Shown: positions 16,866 through 25,458, counted from the first letter of the stretch. The stretch is DNA of 64,000 bases from Alphaproteobacteria bacterium (GCA_013215815.1 JABSQP010000006.1:62001-126000); one strand, 5' to 3'. Numbers and translations are program-made. Notes: generated from the sequence alone by a model not told the origin.

Positions 16866-18428
16866 TTAGCGGCGATCGCTTAAATAACGTCTTTCTAAAT
16901 GCGTTAGAAGCGGTTTTTCGCTCAGTGTTTCGCCAGTTAAGGATTTAATCATGGCGAGGGCATCCGTTGAGCGGCCTTTTCCATGAATATTATCTTTGAG
17001 CCACTGTCCCATAGCGCCAAACTGGCCGCGTTCTACCTGATCACGTAGATCAGGTGTTGTTTCAAATAACCTATTTTGAAGTTCTGCTGCAATGATATGG
17101 GAGAGCGTGTTTGTCGGAATAAAGCCAAAACGTCCAGTAAACCAGTCCGGGTTTTGAAGTACGCCATCCGTCAAACCTTTTGGTTCAAGGCCTAGCAAGG
17201 CTTTACTTTCTTCGTTCCAACGTTCTTGAAGATCATCGACTTTTAGATCTCCATTAATCAGATCGCGTTCAAGACGGTAACGAAGAATATCATGGAAGAT
17301 TTTACTGATTTCTCCAGCTTCGTTGCGCTTGGTTGTTTTTGTAACGTACTTCTTAAGACGGTATAGATTTTCAGGTTCAAAAGATCTGTTTCTAAACTCC
17401 CTGAACACACCTTCGGCGCGTACAGATACAAAATTGAAGAATTGTGGTGTACGCCCGATCATTGTTTCATAAAGAATACTGAGGGCATTCATGATAAGTG
17501 CCCCTTGGTCTTGCCCTACTGGCTGTGTATGCCAATCTGCTGGTAGGTTTTGTAAGTACAGACCACGTGCGCCTTGGTATAGCGTGTCTTCCAAAGAGTC
17601 TAGGAAGTTGGCATTCTCACCACAACGTACAAGTACACGTGCGTCTTGTGGACTACCGCTTGTCATCGGGGCAAGGTTTGTAACAAATAGATCGCCACGG
17701 CTAAAATCAAAGCCCATAAGCTCAAGAATTGTCTTGTTGAGCCACATTTGATCAGTTTTTGAGAAATCACCATCAAGTGGTAAAGGTGCTTCTTGAGCCG
17801 CTTGTTTTTCTAAAGCTTTTTTGTGTACTTCTTGTAGTGGAGAAAGAAGTTTTTCATACAGCCCATCCATTTCAGCTTCTGAAATGTCGCTCGCATAACC
17901 AAGGAGGAGTGCTTTGTAGGGGGTGCGTGTTTCAAACTTCTTCTGTTTTAAATCACCAATCTTTTTGTAAAGATCGACAACCTGAGAGATATATGTTTTT
18001 GCCTCGTTCCAATCACCGCTCTTAAGTGCCTGCTTGTGTTTACGGCGGCCCTGATTAGAGACCTGAACAGATGCCAGATATAGATCGGGTGTAAGCGCTG
18101 AAAGATGTGAATGGATGCGTCGCATTTCCTTTAGATTCGCAAGATCCCATGTATCCCAGTCGTCGCTATTATTATCTGCTTGTGCCTCTACTTTATCAAG
18201 AAGTGTAGTGACTGTAGGCGTCGTTGTTTCTGCGTAAATGCGCTTTGTAATCGATGAAATATCGTGGATACGGCGTTCCAGACCACCAATGGGCATAGAG
18301 GTCATCATATCCATCGCAAGTGTGTTACGAATGGAAAACATCGTGTTTAAATTGGCAAAGTAATACTTAAGGTCCTGATATCCCGGAGCTGGTTCGGGTG
18401 TTGCATTTTGTGGTGCCATATCGTTCAT
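16866..18428 (-). CDS. M32 carboxypeptidase (Taq family) homologue lacking the zinc ligands
   Basis: The 520-aa length and overall pattern match carboxypeptidase Taq (M32). The N-terminal helices (AMDMMTSMP near 38-46), the WLKDNIHGKGR block near 466 and the HLERRY terminus align with the family. The zinc site does not. The HEXXH position reads YQGAR (Y284, Q285, R288), and the HESQ position reads MNAL (M313, N314). So both His, the catalytic Glu and the third ligand are replaced. The frame is intact, so this looks like a pseudoenzyme kept under selection, not a broken gene. Start is uncertain by a few residues (MNDM). Confidence 0.8.
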   Translation of the reverse strand: MNDMAPQNATPEPAPGYQDLKYYFANLNTMFSIRNTLAMDMMTSMPIGGLERRIHDISSITKRIYAETTTPTVTTLLDKVEAQADNNSDDWDTWDLANLKEMRRIHSHLSALTPDLYLASVQVSNQGRRKHKQALKSGDWNEAKTYISQVVDLYKKIGDLKQKKFETRTPYKALLLGYASDISEAEMDGLYEKLLSPLQEVHKKALEKQAAQEAPLPLDGDFSKTDQMWLNKTILELMGFDFSRGDLFVTNLAPMTSGSPQDARVLVRCGENANFLDSLEDTLYQGARGLYLQNLPADWHTQPVGQDQGALIMNALSILYETMIGRTPQFFNFVSVRAEGVFREFRNRSFEPENLYRLKKYVTKTTKRNEAGEISKIFHDILRYRLERDLINGDLKVDDLQERWNEESKALLGLEPKGLTDGVLQNPDWFTGRFGFIPTNTLSHIIAAELQNRLFETTPDLRDQVERGQFGAMGQWLKDNIHGKGRSTDALAMIKSLTGETLSEKPLLTHLERRYLSDRR

Positions 18429-18539
18429 CGTCCTTAATCCTTTAAAAGAGCATTTATTCGAATAATACTATACAATGCCTTTAATCGGTTAAGAATGACT
18501 TAATAATCGATACCTATAATTTCTTTTAAGGAGGCGATA

Positions 18540-18788
18540 ATGTTCTGGAAAAAGAAAAAGCCTAAAAAAGATCCGAAAAAACTCACCAGAGAGCAGATTA
18601 TTGCGCAGGCTAAAGCAAATGCTGCGGCTGCACGCGAAGAAATTGGCGATGAAACGCTTCAAAAGATTAAGGAAGCTATGGAAAAGCGTGAGAGCTCTGC
18701 TTTTGCTCAGGCGAAAAAGAAGGTCAAGTCCATGGATGATGACAAAGTGCGTGATAACTTATCACTATGGTTAAAGGAAGATGACTAA
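18540..18788 (+). CDS. Small highly charged hypothetical protein
   Basis: This 82-aa soluble protein starts with a Lys-rich stretch (MFWKKKKPKKDPKK) and continues as amphipathic, probably coiled helices (AKANAAAAREEIGDETLQKIKEAMEKRE). AAGGAGG at 18528-18534, six bases before ATG, is one of the best ribosome sites in the window and supports real expression. It stands upstream of the acyl-CoA dehydrogenase gene by 96 bases. Function unknown. The composition would fit a nucleic-acid- or membrane-surface-binding protein, which is only a guess. Confidence 0.7.
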   Translation: MFWKKKKPKKDPKKLTREQIIAQAKANAAAAREEIGDETLQKIKEAMEKRESSAFAQAKKKVKSMDDDKVRDNLSLWLKEDD

Positions 18789-18884
18789 TTTTTCGTAATC
18801 TCTAAACTCTTGTAAAAAATAGAAAATTAACCATTTTTGTGATAGAATATTTGTTCGAAATTCAATCAGGAGTGATTAAAACAC

Positions 18885-20663
18885 ATGCCCACTTATCAAG
18901 CCCCCCTCGACAATATTAAGTTTGTTTTAAACGAGGTTTTAAATGCGGAACAGCTCACTGAAATACCGGAATATGAAGAAGCGACGTCCGATTTAGTTGA
19001 TCAAATTTTGGAAGAGGGCGCGAAATTTTGTGAAGAAGTTTTATTTCCTCTCAATCAAAGCGGCGATGAAGAAGGCTGCATGTACGAAAACGGTGTCGTG
19101 AGAACACCAAAAGGTTTTAAAGAAGCCTATGATGAATTTATTCAAGGTGGATGGTGCGGTGTAGCGGGTGATCCTGAATATGGTGGTATGGGACTGCCAA
19201 TGCTCGTGAATACAGTTATGCAAGAGATGATTTGTTCAGCAAATTTTTCATTTGGTATGTATCCGGGACTTTCACAAGGAGCATATGAAGCACTTCACCA
19301 TTACGGAACAGAAGAACAGAAAAACACGTACCTTGAAAAGCTTTTAAGTGGCGAATGGTCGGGGACTATGTGCCTTACAGAACCGCATTGTGGAACGGAT
19401 CTTGGTCTTATTCGAACGAAAGCTGTTCCAAACGATGATGGTTCTTATAATGTAACAGGGACAAAGATATTTATTTCTGCGGGCGAACATGATCTCACAG
19501 AAAATATTATTCATTTGGTTTTAGCCAAGCTTCCTGACGCGCCAGAAGGTGTGAAGGGGATTTCACTTTTTGTGGTACCAAAACTTCTGCCCGAAAATAT
19601 GGGTGTGAATGGCGTGACGTGTGGTTCTATTGAGCACAAAATGGGGATTAAAGCATCCAGTACTTGCGTGATGAATTTTGAAGAATCAAAAGGCTGGCTT
19701 GTTGGCGCACCACATAAAGGGTTGAAGGCTATGTTCACAATGATGAATGCAGCGCGCCTAGGTGTTGCGATGCAAGGTCTCGGTATTGCCGAAGTGGCTT
19801 ATCAGAACGGCCTTGCTTATGCGAAAGATCGCCTACAAATGCGAGCATTGGATGGTGTGAAGGAGCCAGACAAACCAGCCGATCCAATTATTGTTCATCC
19901 TGATGTGCGCCGGATGCTTTTAACATCAAAAGCTTTTTGTGAAGGCGCACGTGCATTGTCTTACTGGGTTGGGATGGAGCTGGACGTTTCATTAAAACAT
20001 CCAGATGAAAAAAGACGCCAGGAAGCTGATGATCTTGTCGCACTCTTAACGCCTATTATTAAAGCATATCAAACCGATATGGGCTTTGAGGTGTCTTCTC
20101 TTGCGATGCAAGTGCATGGTGGTCATGGCTATATTTGGGAATATGGTGTTGAACAGTACACACGTGATGCTCGTATTGCGATGATCTATGAAGGAACAAA
20201 CGGTATTCAGGCACTGGATTTAGTTGGCCGTAAAATGGGCGCTCACATGGGTCGTTATTTACGCCGTTTTTTCCATCCGGTTCAAAAATTTATTGAAGAT
20301 AATCAATCCAATAGTGATTTGCAGGAATTTATCTTCCCGCTTGCGAAAGCGTTTGCCAAATTGCAGCAATCAACAGCCATTATTGCCCAAAAAGGACTTA
20401 AAGATCCGAATGAAGCTGGTGCAGCGTCTGTTGATTATCTTAAGCATTTTGCTTTGGTTGCGATGGGGTATATGTGGATCCAAATGGTGGTTGCGGCTCA
20501 AAAACAGCTTGCAGAAGGCACCGATAACGCATCGTTTTATGAATCTAAGATAAAAACTGCTCGCTTTTTCTTCTCTCGCATGTTGCCTGAAGCTGATTGG
20601 CACTTTAAAGCGGTAATGGCTGGAGCAGACAGTTTAATGGATCTTGACGAAGATCAATTCTAG
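18885..20663 (+). CDS. Acyl-CoA dehydrogenase (FadE-like, with C-terminal extension)
   Basis: This FAD enzyme does the first step of beta-oxidation. The 592-aa length fits the subfamily with an extra C-terminal domain (ACDH_C, about 470-590). Family signatures are MCLTEPHCGTDLG at about 164-176, the FAD-binding middle (TGTKIFISAGEHDL), and QVHGGHGYIWEYGVEQYTRDARIAMIYEGTNGIQ near 407-440. The Glu in YEGTNGIQ occupies a position often holding the catalytic base. It completes the set with the thiolase and FadN-type enzyme encoded about 3 kb upstream. Substrate chain length cannot be read. Confidence 0.92.
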   Translation: MPTYQAPLDNIKFVLNEVLNAEQLTEIPEYEEATSDLVDQILEEGAKFCEEVLFPLNQSGDEEGCMYENGVVRTPKGFKEAYDEFIQGGWCGVAGDPEYGGMGLPMLVNTVMQEMICSANFSFGMYPGLSQGAYEALHHYGTEEQKNTYLEKLLSGEWSGTMCLTEPHCGTDLGLIRTKAVPNDDGSYNVTGTKIFISAGEHDLTENIIHLVLAKLPDAPEGVKGISLFVVPKLLPENMGVNGVTCGSIEHKMGIKASSTCVMNFEESKGWLVGAPHKGLKAMFTMMNAARLGVAMQGLGIAEVAYQNGLAYAKDRLQMRALDGVKEPDKPADPIIVHPDVRRMLLTSKAFCEGARALSYWVGMELDVSLKHPDEKRRQEADDLVALLTPIIKAYQTDMGFEVSSLAMQVHGGHGYIWEYGVEQYTRDARIAMIYEGTNGIQALDLVGRKMGAHMGRYLRRFFHPVQKFIEDNQSNSDLQEFIFPLAKAFAKLQQSTAIIAQKGLKDPNEAGAASVDYLKHFALVAMGYMWIQMVVAAQKQLAEGTDNASFYESKIKTARFFFSRMLPEADWHFKAVMAGADSLMDLDEDQF

Positions 20664-20679
20664 GAGTAATCCGTTCTGG

Positions 20680-21147
20680 ATGCACATTGATAGACAAATT
20701 TCGACGGGTGATATATTTGCTGCACGCGCAAAAGGTACGGAGCGTGTACAAAAGATATTAGAGCGTGTAACAGGAAATGACCCAAAGGATTTACAAGTTC
20801 TTTCACCCGCGTTTGATAATGTTGCACGTTGTACCAATATGCTGCTAGATAATTTTTCTCCGTACCTTTATGTTCGTCGTGGTCATCCAGATTCTATTTT
20901 TGAGCAAAAACTACATCGGCGTTTAAGAAATATGCTTTTAACGGCATATGATAATGTACATTGTTTAGGAATTTTAGAAGAAAGAATGCAGCAGCATTTG
21001 TATCAAGGTTCTACCGAAAGTCGTAATCTTAGGCAGGCTATGTTGCTGCAGCAATCAATTCTCACTGACAGTGTGCATGTTTATAAAGAAAACGGGGGCG
21101 TACAGGTAGAAACCAACCCTCATAGACCTTTACCTCATTGCGCATAA
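20680..21147 (+). CDS. Hypothetical alpha-helical protein between acyl-CoA dehydrogenase and panC
   Basis: The product is 155 aa and is not recognised. It is mainly helical and basic (RAKGTERVQKILERVTGNDPKDLQVLSP; RRGHPDSIFEQKLHRRLRNMLL), with no signal peptide. ATG 20680 has AGGAG at 20662-20666 upstream. A TTG at 20644 would overlap the dehydrogenase gene and is less likely. The stop is two bases from the panC ATG, so the two are co-transcribed. The link to coenzyme A metabolism is positional only. Confidence 0.6.
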   Translation: MHIDRQISTGDIFAARAKGTERVQKILERVTGNDPKDLQVLSPAFDNVARCTNMLLDNFSPYLYVRRGHPDSIFEQKLHRRLRNMLLTAYDNVHCLGILEERMQQHLYQGSTESRNLRQAMLLQQSILTDSVHVYKENGGVQVETNPHRPLPHCA

Positions 21148-21149
21148 GT

Positions 21150-21962
21150 ATGAATATCATCAAGACATCCAAAGAACTAAAAGCATATCGTGATGCTTTG
21201 AATAATAATGGCAATACATTGGCATTTGTACCGACTATGGGTGCTTTACATGAAGGGCATTTATCTTTGATGAAGGAGGGCTTTAAACATGCAGATCAAG
21301 TTATTGTTAGCATATTTGTAAATCCAACGCAGTTTGCACCAAATGAAGATTTTGATTCATATCCGCGCACCATAGAAGAAGACCTTAGGAAGTTAAAAGA
21401 AATAGGAGTAAGTGCTGTTTGGCTTCCTGTTGTTGAGGACTTATACCCAAATGGTGAGGAAATTGATATGCATATGAGCGGCGTATCTGAACCTTTAGAA
21501 GGTGAATTTAGGCCCCACTTTTTTGACGGGGTTGCAACCGTTGTTTCTCGTCTGTTTAAGGCCGTAAAACCGGATATGGCTTTATTTGGCGAGAAGGACT
21601 TTCAGCAGCTTCAAGTTATTCGAAAGATGGTTAAAGAGCATAATGTACCTGTTCAAATTATAGGTGTTGAAACTGCGCGCGACGAAGATGGTTTAGCGTT
21701 ATCATCGCGTAATGCTTACCTTTCTAAGGAGGAGCATCAGGCTGCTATTAAACTTAATAAAATTTTAAAAGATTTAGCGCATGGTAATATTGGCGAAGCC
21801 ATAGCGCATGAAATGCTATTGACCGCCGGATTTGATAAAGTTGATTATTGTACACTTCGCAATTCTGCGACGTTGCAAGCTGAAGGCCTTATTGATAGGG
21901 CTCTTGTAGCAGCTTGGATAGGAAAGACGAGATTAATCGACAATATGGCCGTAAACACGTAG
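21150..21962 (+). CDS. panC: Pantothenate synthetase
   Basis: PanC joins pantoate and beta-alanine with ATP to make pantothenate for coenzyme A. The 270-aa protein shows the N-terminal PTMGALHEGHLSLM (HIGH-like ATP site), the SIFVNPTQF segment, GEKDFQQL near 148, and the LALSSRNAYLS motif near 182 for the adenylation loop. The C-terminal region is on the short side for the family but ends cleanly. ATG 21150 follows the previous stop by two bases; a TTG 12 bases earlier is disfavoured. CoA supply fits the surrounding acyl-CoA genes. Confidence 0.95.
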   Translation: MNIIKTSKELKAYRDALNNNGNTLAFVPTMGALHEGHLSLMKEGFKHADQVIVSIFVNPTQFAPNEDFDSYPRTIEEDLRKLKEIGVSAVWLPVVEDLYPNGEEIDMHMSGVSEPLEGEFRPHFFDGVATVVSRLFKAVKPDMALFGEKDFQQLQVIRKMVKEHNVPVQIIGVETARDEDGLALSSRNAYLSKEEHQAAIKLNKILKDLAHGNIGEAIAHEMLLTAGFDKVDYCTLRNSATLQAEGLIDRALVAAWIGKTRLIDNMAVNT

Positions 21963-22004
21963 AATGCGGATAACGTAATAACTAGAGTAAAAAAGGAGTG
22001 GGGA

Positions 22005-22307
22005 ATGTCCTTAGACACAGTAACAGATGCAATAAAATCAAAAATGATTTTTGCTGGCGAAGTGGACGCCAAGATCAAATTTGATTTTGAAGAAGATGGC
22101 GTGATTTTTGTTGATGCAACGCAAGATCCGCCGGAAGTTAGTCATGAAGACCAAGAAGCGGACTGCACTTTAAAATGTTCTTTGGATACATTTAAAGGTT
22201 TTATGGATGGAACGCAGGATCCAACTATGGCTTTTATGATGGGTAAATTAAAAGTCGATGGATCAATGAGTTTGGCTATGAAGCTTAACGCGATTATTGG
22301 CGATTAA
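22005..22307 (+). CDS. SCP2 sterol-binding-domain protein
   Basis: This 100-aa single SCP2 domain begins after a GGAGTGGGGA ribosome site. Characteristic strands are ADCTLKCSLDTFKGFMDGTQDPTMAFMMGKLKVDGSMSLAMKL in the second half, the lipid/acyl-CoA tunnel of the fold. Such small proteins bind fatty acids or acyl-CoAs in the cytosol. It lies just before a bidirectional terminator and the convergent FadL-type porin, so a role in handling imported fatty acids is a reasonable inference. Enzymatic activity is not expected. Confidence 0.88.
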   Translation: MSLDTVTDAIKSKMIFAGEVDAKIKFDFEEDGVIFVDATQDPPEVSHEDQEADCTLKCSLDTFKGFMDGTQDPTMAFMMGKLKVDGSMSLAMKLNAIIGD

Positions 22308-22329
22308 ATTTTAATAATTTTAGGTATTT

Positions 22330-22358
22330 AAAAAGCCGCTCAAATGAAGCGGCTTTTT
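22330..22358. terminator. Bidirectional terminator between SCP2 gene and fadL-type gene
   Basis: AAAAAGCCGCT (22330-22340) and AGCGGCTTTTT (22348-22358) form a perfect 11-bp stem with a seven-base loop. It serves both convergent genes. Confidence 0.88.
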
Positions 22359-22378
22359 TATGTTCTGTTTGATATAAA

Positions 22379-23632
22379 TTAGAATTTGTAGGTAAAGCCT
22401 AGAGCAAGAATACCAACAGATCCTTCTGTATCTGCGCGTAAGTTAACCAATCCGGAGTTGCGCGTTAGGTTGATTTCTTCGTCTGCTATATCGATATATG
22501 TTGCCGCTAGATCAAGATCGAGATTTGGTGCGATTTTATATGTGGCACCTGTGCTGAACCAGTTTCTATCACCATCTGGTGTTCTTGTTGTTCTGTACTC
22601 GTCAGTTGTTGGTGTTGAATCATGTTGATAGCCAGCGCGGACGGTCCACGTATCACTAACATCATATTCAGCTCCGACTGCAAATGCCCAGGTTGTTTGG
22701 TAATTTTGTCTAACATTACTAATCGTAGTTCCTGCGTCACTGACAGCACGTATTTCTTCGAAATTATTCCATCCAAACCATGTTGCTTGCCCTGATACAC
22801 GCAGACGATCATTAACCTCTTGCGTGATACCAAATGTCGCAATATCTGGTAGGTCAAGATCAGCTGTACCGTTTAAATCAAAATTACCTGCTGTTAACCC
22901 TTGTAAACGGATGTTGCCATCTAATGTATGGCTAATTGCAGATCTGTAGTGCGCGCCAATTTCTGTTCCTTCCATTGGCTCAATTTGAATTCCAACGTTG
23001 TATCCAAGACTCCAGTCTTTGCCTTTCAATGAACTGGTTCCTTCACTAACAACGTTGCTGACTGTAGACTTAAGTTCTGCTTCCGCAAATTGTATATCAA
23101 TACCACCACCTATAGAGAGCCATTCGGTGGCCTCAATAGCTAAAGCAGGTGAGATATTAATGGTTGTCAGGTCGGTTTCGGTTGAATCAAATCGACCAAA
23201 CCAGCCGTCGCTGTAATCATTGGCAAGCCCAAAAGGTGCTGTTACACCAATACCAACCCAAGCACGATCATCCATGATTGGCATGGCGGCAAAAAAGTTG
23301 GGAACAGGTGTCGCAGAATATGGGTCATTACCATCGTTTGTACCAACAGTGATAGGACCACCAGTTGTACCTGTGTCGTTTAAACTTGCGCTTGGAATAA
23401 GAAGGTGCGCACCGGCATTGATTTGCATACCATCTAATTTTGTCATGCCGGCTGGATTGAAGTAAACTGTGCTTGCATCCTCTAGAGACGTTACTGATCC
23501 AGCAAAAGCTGATCCTAAACCTTTTACTGATTGTTCTTGAATGTAAAACCCTGCAGCATCGGCTGTTGTTGATGTAAGTGCAATGCTACCTAGTAAGAGA
23601 GATGATAAAACTGAATTTCTAATAATCGACAT
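22379..23632 (-). CDS. fadL: FadL-family outer-membrane long-chain fatty acid porin
   Basis: The product is a 417-aa outer-membrane beta-barrel of the OmpP1/FadL/TodX family. A signal peptide ends near residue 26 (TSTTADA|AGFY). The mature N-terminus AGFYIQEQSVKGLGSAFAG and the ASTVYFNPAGMTKLDG segment form the hatch typical of FadL. The C-terminus ends in Phe (GFTYKF) as expected for a Bam substrate. It imports long-chain fatty acids for the beta-oxidation genes nearby. GGAGG (23637-23641) is partly inside a hairpin upstream of the start, hinting at translational control. Confidence 0.92.
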   Translation of the reverse strand: MSIIRNSVLSSLLLGSIALTSTTADAAGFYIQEQSVKGLGSAFAGSVTSLEDASTVYFNPAGMTKLDGMQINAGAHLLIPSASLNDTGTTGGPITVGTNDGNDPYSATPVPNFFAAMPIMDDRAWVGIGVTAPFGLANDYSDGWFGRFDSTETDLTTINISPALAIEATEWLSIGGGIDIQFAEAELKSTVSNVVSEGTSSLKGKDWSLGYNVGIQIEPMEGTEIGAHYRSAISHTLDGNIRLQGLTAGNFDLNGTADLDLPDIATFGITQEVNDRLRVSGQATWFGWNNFEEIRAVSDAGTTISNVRQNYQTTWAFAVGAEYDVSDTWTVRAGYQHDSTPTTDEYRTTRTPDGDRNWFSTGATYKIAPNLDLDLAATYIDIADEEINLTRNSGLVNLRADTEGSVGILALGFTYKF

Positions 23633-23639
23633 GTTGCCT

Positions 23640-23665
23640 CCGCATTTTTTTATAATTGTATGCGG
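23640..23665 (-). promoter_or_regulatory. Leader hairpin overlapping the fadL Shine-Dalgarno
   Basis: On the minus strand CCGCAT (23665-23660) can pair with ATGCGG (23645-23640) around a 14-base AT-rich loop. The first two G of the GGAGG ribosome site (23641-23637) sit in the stem, five bases before ATG. A six-pair stem is weak, so the effect may be modest or temperature-dependent. Confidence 0.3.
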
Positions 23666-23690
23666 AAAACACCTTTAAAGAAATGATTTT

Positions 23691-24296
23691 TTATTTTCCG
23701 AAATGATTTTGAATATATTGTTCAATATCTTTCGCTGTATCATCTACTTTGAAGATACGGTAGAGCGTATCATCGGGACCCATAAAGTAAATAAATGATG
23801 AGTGATCTACGGTGTACTCCTGCATCGTTTCATCTTGAACTTTAGCAGAGTAAATCTTATAGCCTTTTTTCGCCTTATCAACCTGCTCTTGAGTTCCTGT
23901 AAGGCCAATAAGATCTGGATGGAATAAAGATACATAGTTTTTCATGACATCAACTGTGTCACGTTCTGGATCAACTGAAATAAATATTGGTGTGATGACT
24001 TTGCCTGTAGGTCCAAGATTTTTTAGTACCATAGACATTTTTTGTAGTTCTGTTGGGCAAATGGCGGGGCAGTACGTAAAACCAAAATAAATAAGACGGT
24101 ACTGACCTGAAAAATCTTTATCTGTGACTTCTTTTCCAGTGTGATCGATCAGGTTAAATGATCCACCAAAGTTTTTTGCAACGTAGCTTGTTGACGCCCC
24201 ATTTTCAGATTTAATTTGATATAGCGTCGTTAGTCCCCCTATTAGGACACCAATGACAATAATAACGAGAGTGCGTATAAGGCGGTTTTTATTCAT
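23691..24296 (-). CDS. SCO1/SenC family copper protein
   Basis: This 201-aa inner-membrane-anchored protein has a hydrophobic segment at about 8-25 and a periplasmic thioredoxin-fold domain. The copper ligands typical of Sco are present: C76 and C80 in CPAIC and H165 in TVDHSS. Sco proteins deliver copper to the CuA site of cytochrome c oxidase or act in redox signalling. No oxidase gene is in the window. The gene lies upstream of fadL on the same strand with only 58 bases between; whether they share a transcript is unclear. A PCu(A)C chaperone is encoded at 48.0-48.5 kb. Confidence 0.92.
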   Translation of the reverse strand: MNKNRLIRTLVIIVIGVLIGGLTTLYQIKSENGASTSYVAKNFGGSFNLIDHTGKEVTDKDFSGQYRLIYFGFTYCPAICPTELQKMSMVLKNLGPTGKVITPIFISVDPERDTVDVMKNYVSLFHPDLIGLTGTQEQVDKAKKGYKIYSAKVQDETMQEYTVDHSSFIYFMGPDDTLYRIFKVDDTAKDIEQYIQNHFGK

Positions 24297-24339
24297 GCCG
24301 CCTTTATACGCTACTTTCGCAAGGAGAAAAAACTAATTT

Positions 24340-25089
24340 TTAAAGGACATCTAACATTTCTGCGACAAGAGGATGACGTACAATGTCAGCTTGTTTCAGC
24401 TTGTTAACCGAGACATTAGGTAATGCTTCCAGTTTTTCAGAGATGCTTGCTAAGCCACTCATACCATCAAGCAGGTCACTTTGATCCGGATCACCTGTTA
24501 CGACCATTTTTGAATGCCATCCAAGGCGAGAAAGGAGCATTTTAAGTTGTCCATAGGTACAATTCTGTGCTTCGTCTATGACCACAAAGGCATTGTTTAA
24601 TGTACGGCCACGCATAAAACCGACAGGAGCGATCTCAATTGTTCCATCATCCATGTACTGGCGTACTTTTTTACCGCCCATACGATCACCCAGAGCGTCA
24701 TATAGTGGTCTTAAATAAGGTGCCATTTTATCATTCATATCACCAGGGAGATAACCAAGTGACTCGCCAGCTTCCATTGCTGGGCGAGAGAGAATAATTC
24801 GTTCTATGCGACCTTTTTCCAGTGCTTCGACGGCTTTTGATATGGCAATGTAAGTTTTACCTGTACCTGCTGGTCCAATAGCCATTGTTAAATTGAAACA
24901 ATCGATGGCTTCAATGAGTTTAGCCTGTCCATCAGATCGCGGTTTTATGTTCTTCACGTATTTTTGATCTCGTCGTCCATCGATTTGATCATCAAGAGGG
25001 TGCCAATCAACATTGGAATGACCAAGATCATCGAATGTCGGGTGAACAACCTTCATGTGACTTTTATTTTTGCGAGATTTTTTAGGCAT
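24340..25089 (-). CDS. phoH: PhoH-family ATPase
   Basis: This 249-aa P-loop protein has Walker A GPAGTGKT at 72-79 and Walker B-like AFVVIDEAQN near 168-177, followed by a sensor segment VVTGDPDQSD. The family is related to the N-terminal half of superfamily I helicases and is tied to RNA metabolism. Its usual ybeY neighbour is absent here, so this may be the PhoH (not PhoH-L/YbeZ) type. A terminator-like hairpin with T tract lies 55 bases upstream of its start on the same strand. Confidence 0.9.
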   Translation of the reverse strand: MPKKSRKNKSHMKVVHPTFDDLGHSNVDWHPLDDQIDGRRDQKYVKNIKPRSDGQAKLIEAIDCFNLTMAIGPAGTGKTYIAISKAVEALEKGRIERIILSRPAMEAGESLGYLPGDMNDKMAPYLRPLYDALGDRMGGKKVRQYMDDGTIEIAPVGFMRGRTLNNAFVVIDEAQNCTYGQLKMLLSRLGWHSKMVVTGDPDQSDLLDGMSGLASISEKLEALPNVSVNKLKQADIVRHPLVAEMLDVL

Positions 25090-25143
25090 GAAAAACTCCT
25101 TTTTGTGAAGGGGTTGGAGGAAAAACAGACAAAGAAAAGGCGT

Positions 25144-25174
25144 AAAAAAAGCCGCTCGGCTTTATGCGGCGGCT
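25144..25174 (-). terminator. Terminator or attenuator upstream of phoH
   Basis: On the minus strand AGCCGC (25174-25169) pairs with GCGGCT (25155-25150), and seven T follow (25150-25144). An alternative pairing inside the loop is also possible. No recognised gene ends here, so it terminates either a small RNA or a phoH leader transcript. Confidence 0.6.
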
Positions 25175-25300
25175 AACATCAAATTGCAGAAATTCTTCTG
25201 GGCGTCGGTCATCACGGCGGATGAGTGTGCCCCTATCGGGATCGGCATATGGTCTATCAAATGAGTTCAAGGAGAGCCCTTGGTTAGAAAATTAATACCT
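25175..25300 (-). ncRNA. Candidate small RNA or phoH leader
   Basis: The gap from 25090 to 25401 holds no recognised gene. On the minus strand it contains possible small hairpins (CCC-GATA-GGG at about 25239-25230; CATC/GATG at about 25223-25210), a TTGATA hexamer near 25315 followed by AT-rich sequence, and ends in a T-tailed hairpin at 25144. A 62-codon TTG-initiated frame (25082-25270) runs through it and overlaps the phoH start, but its composition and start are poor. Either a free sRNA or an attenuating leader would fit. No known RNA family is recognised. Confidence 0.3.
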
Positions 25301-25401
25301 ATATTTAATGTATCAAAAAAACGGTTGTCTTTCTACATTATTCGCCTGTGCAAAGTGACTTTGTTTTCTTGACGGGAGGGTAAAATACAGAAAATGAAAA
25401 A

Positions 25402-25431
25402 GCGGCCTCTTTGTATTTCAAAAGAGACCGC
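25402..25431 (-). terminator. Terminator of nrdB
   Basis: On the minus strand GCGGTCTCTTT (from 25431) pairs with AAAGAGGCCGC (to 25402) with one mismatch, followed by five T. It lies 28 bases beyond the nrdB stop. Confidence 0.8.
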
Positions 25432-25458
25432 ATTGAGTGGTGAGAGAAAACTAAAAAG

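Noticed and set aside
25082-25270. 62-codon TTG-initiated frame on the minus strand upstream of phoH
   Set aside because: Poor start context, a terminator hairpin inside it and no protein-like pattern; described as part of the candidate leader or small RNA.
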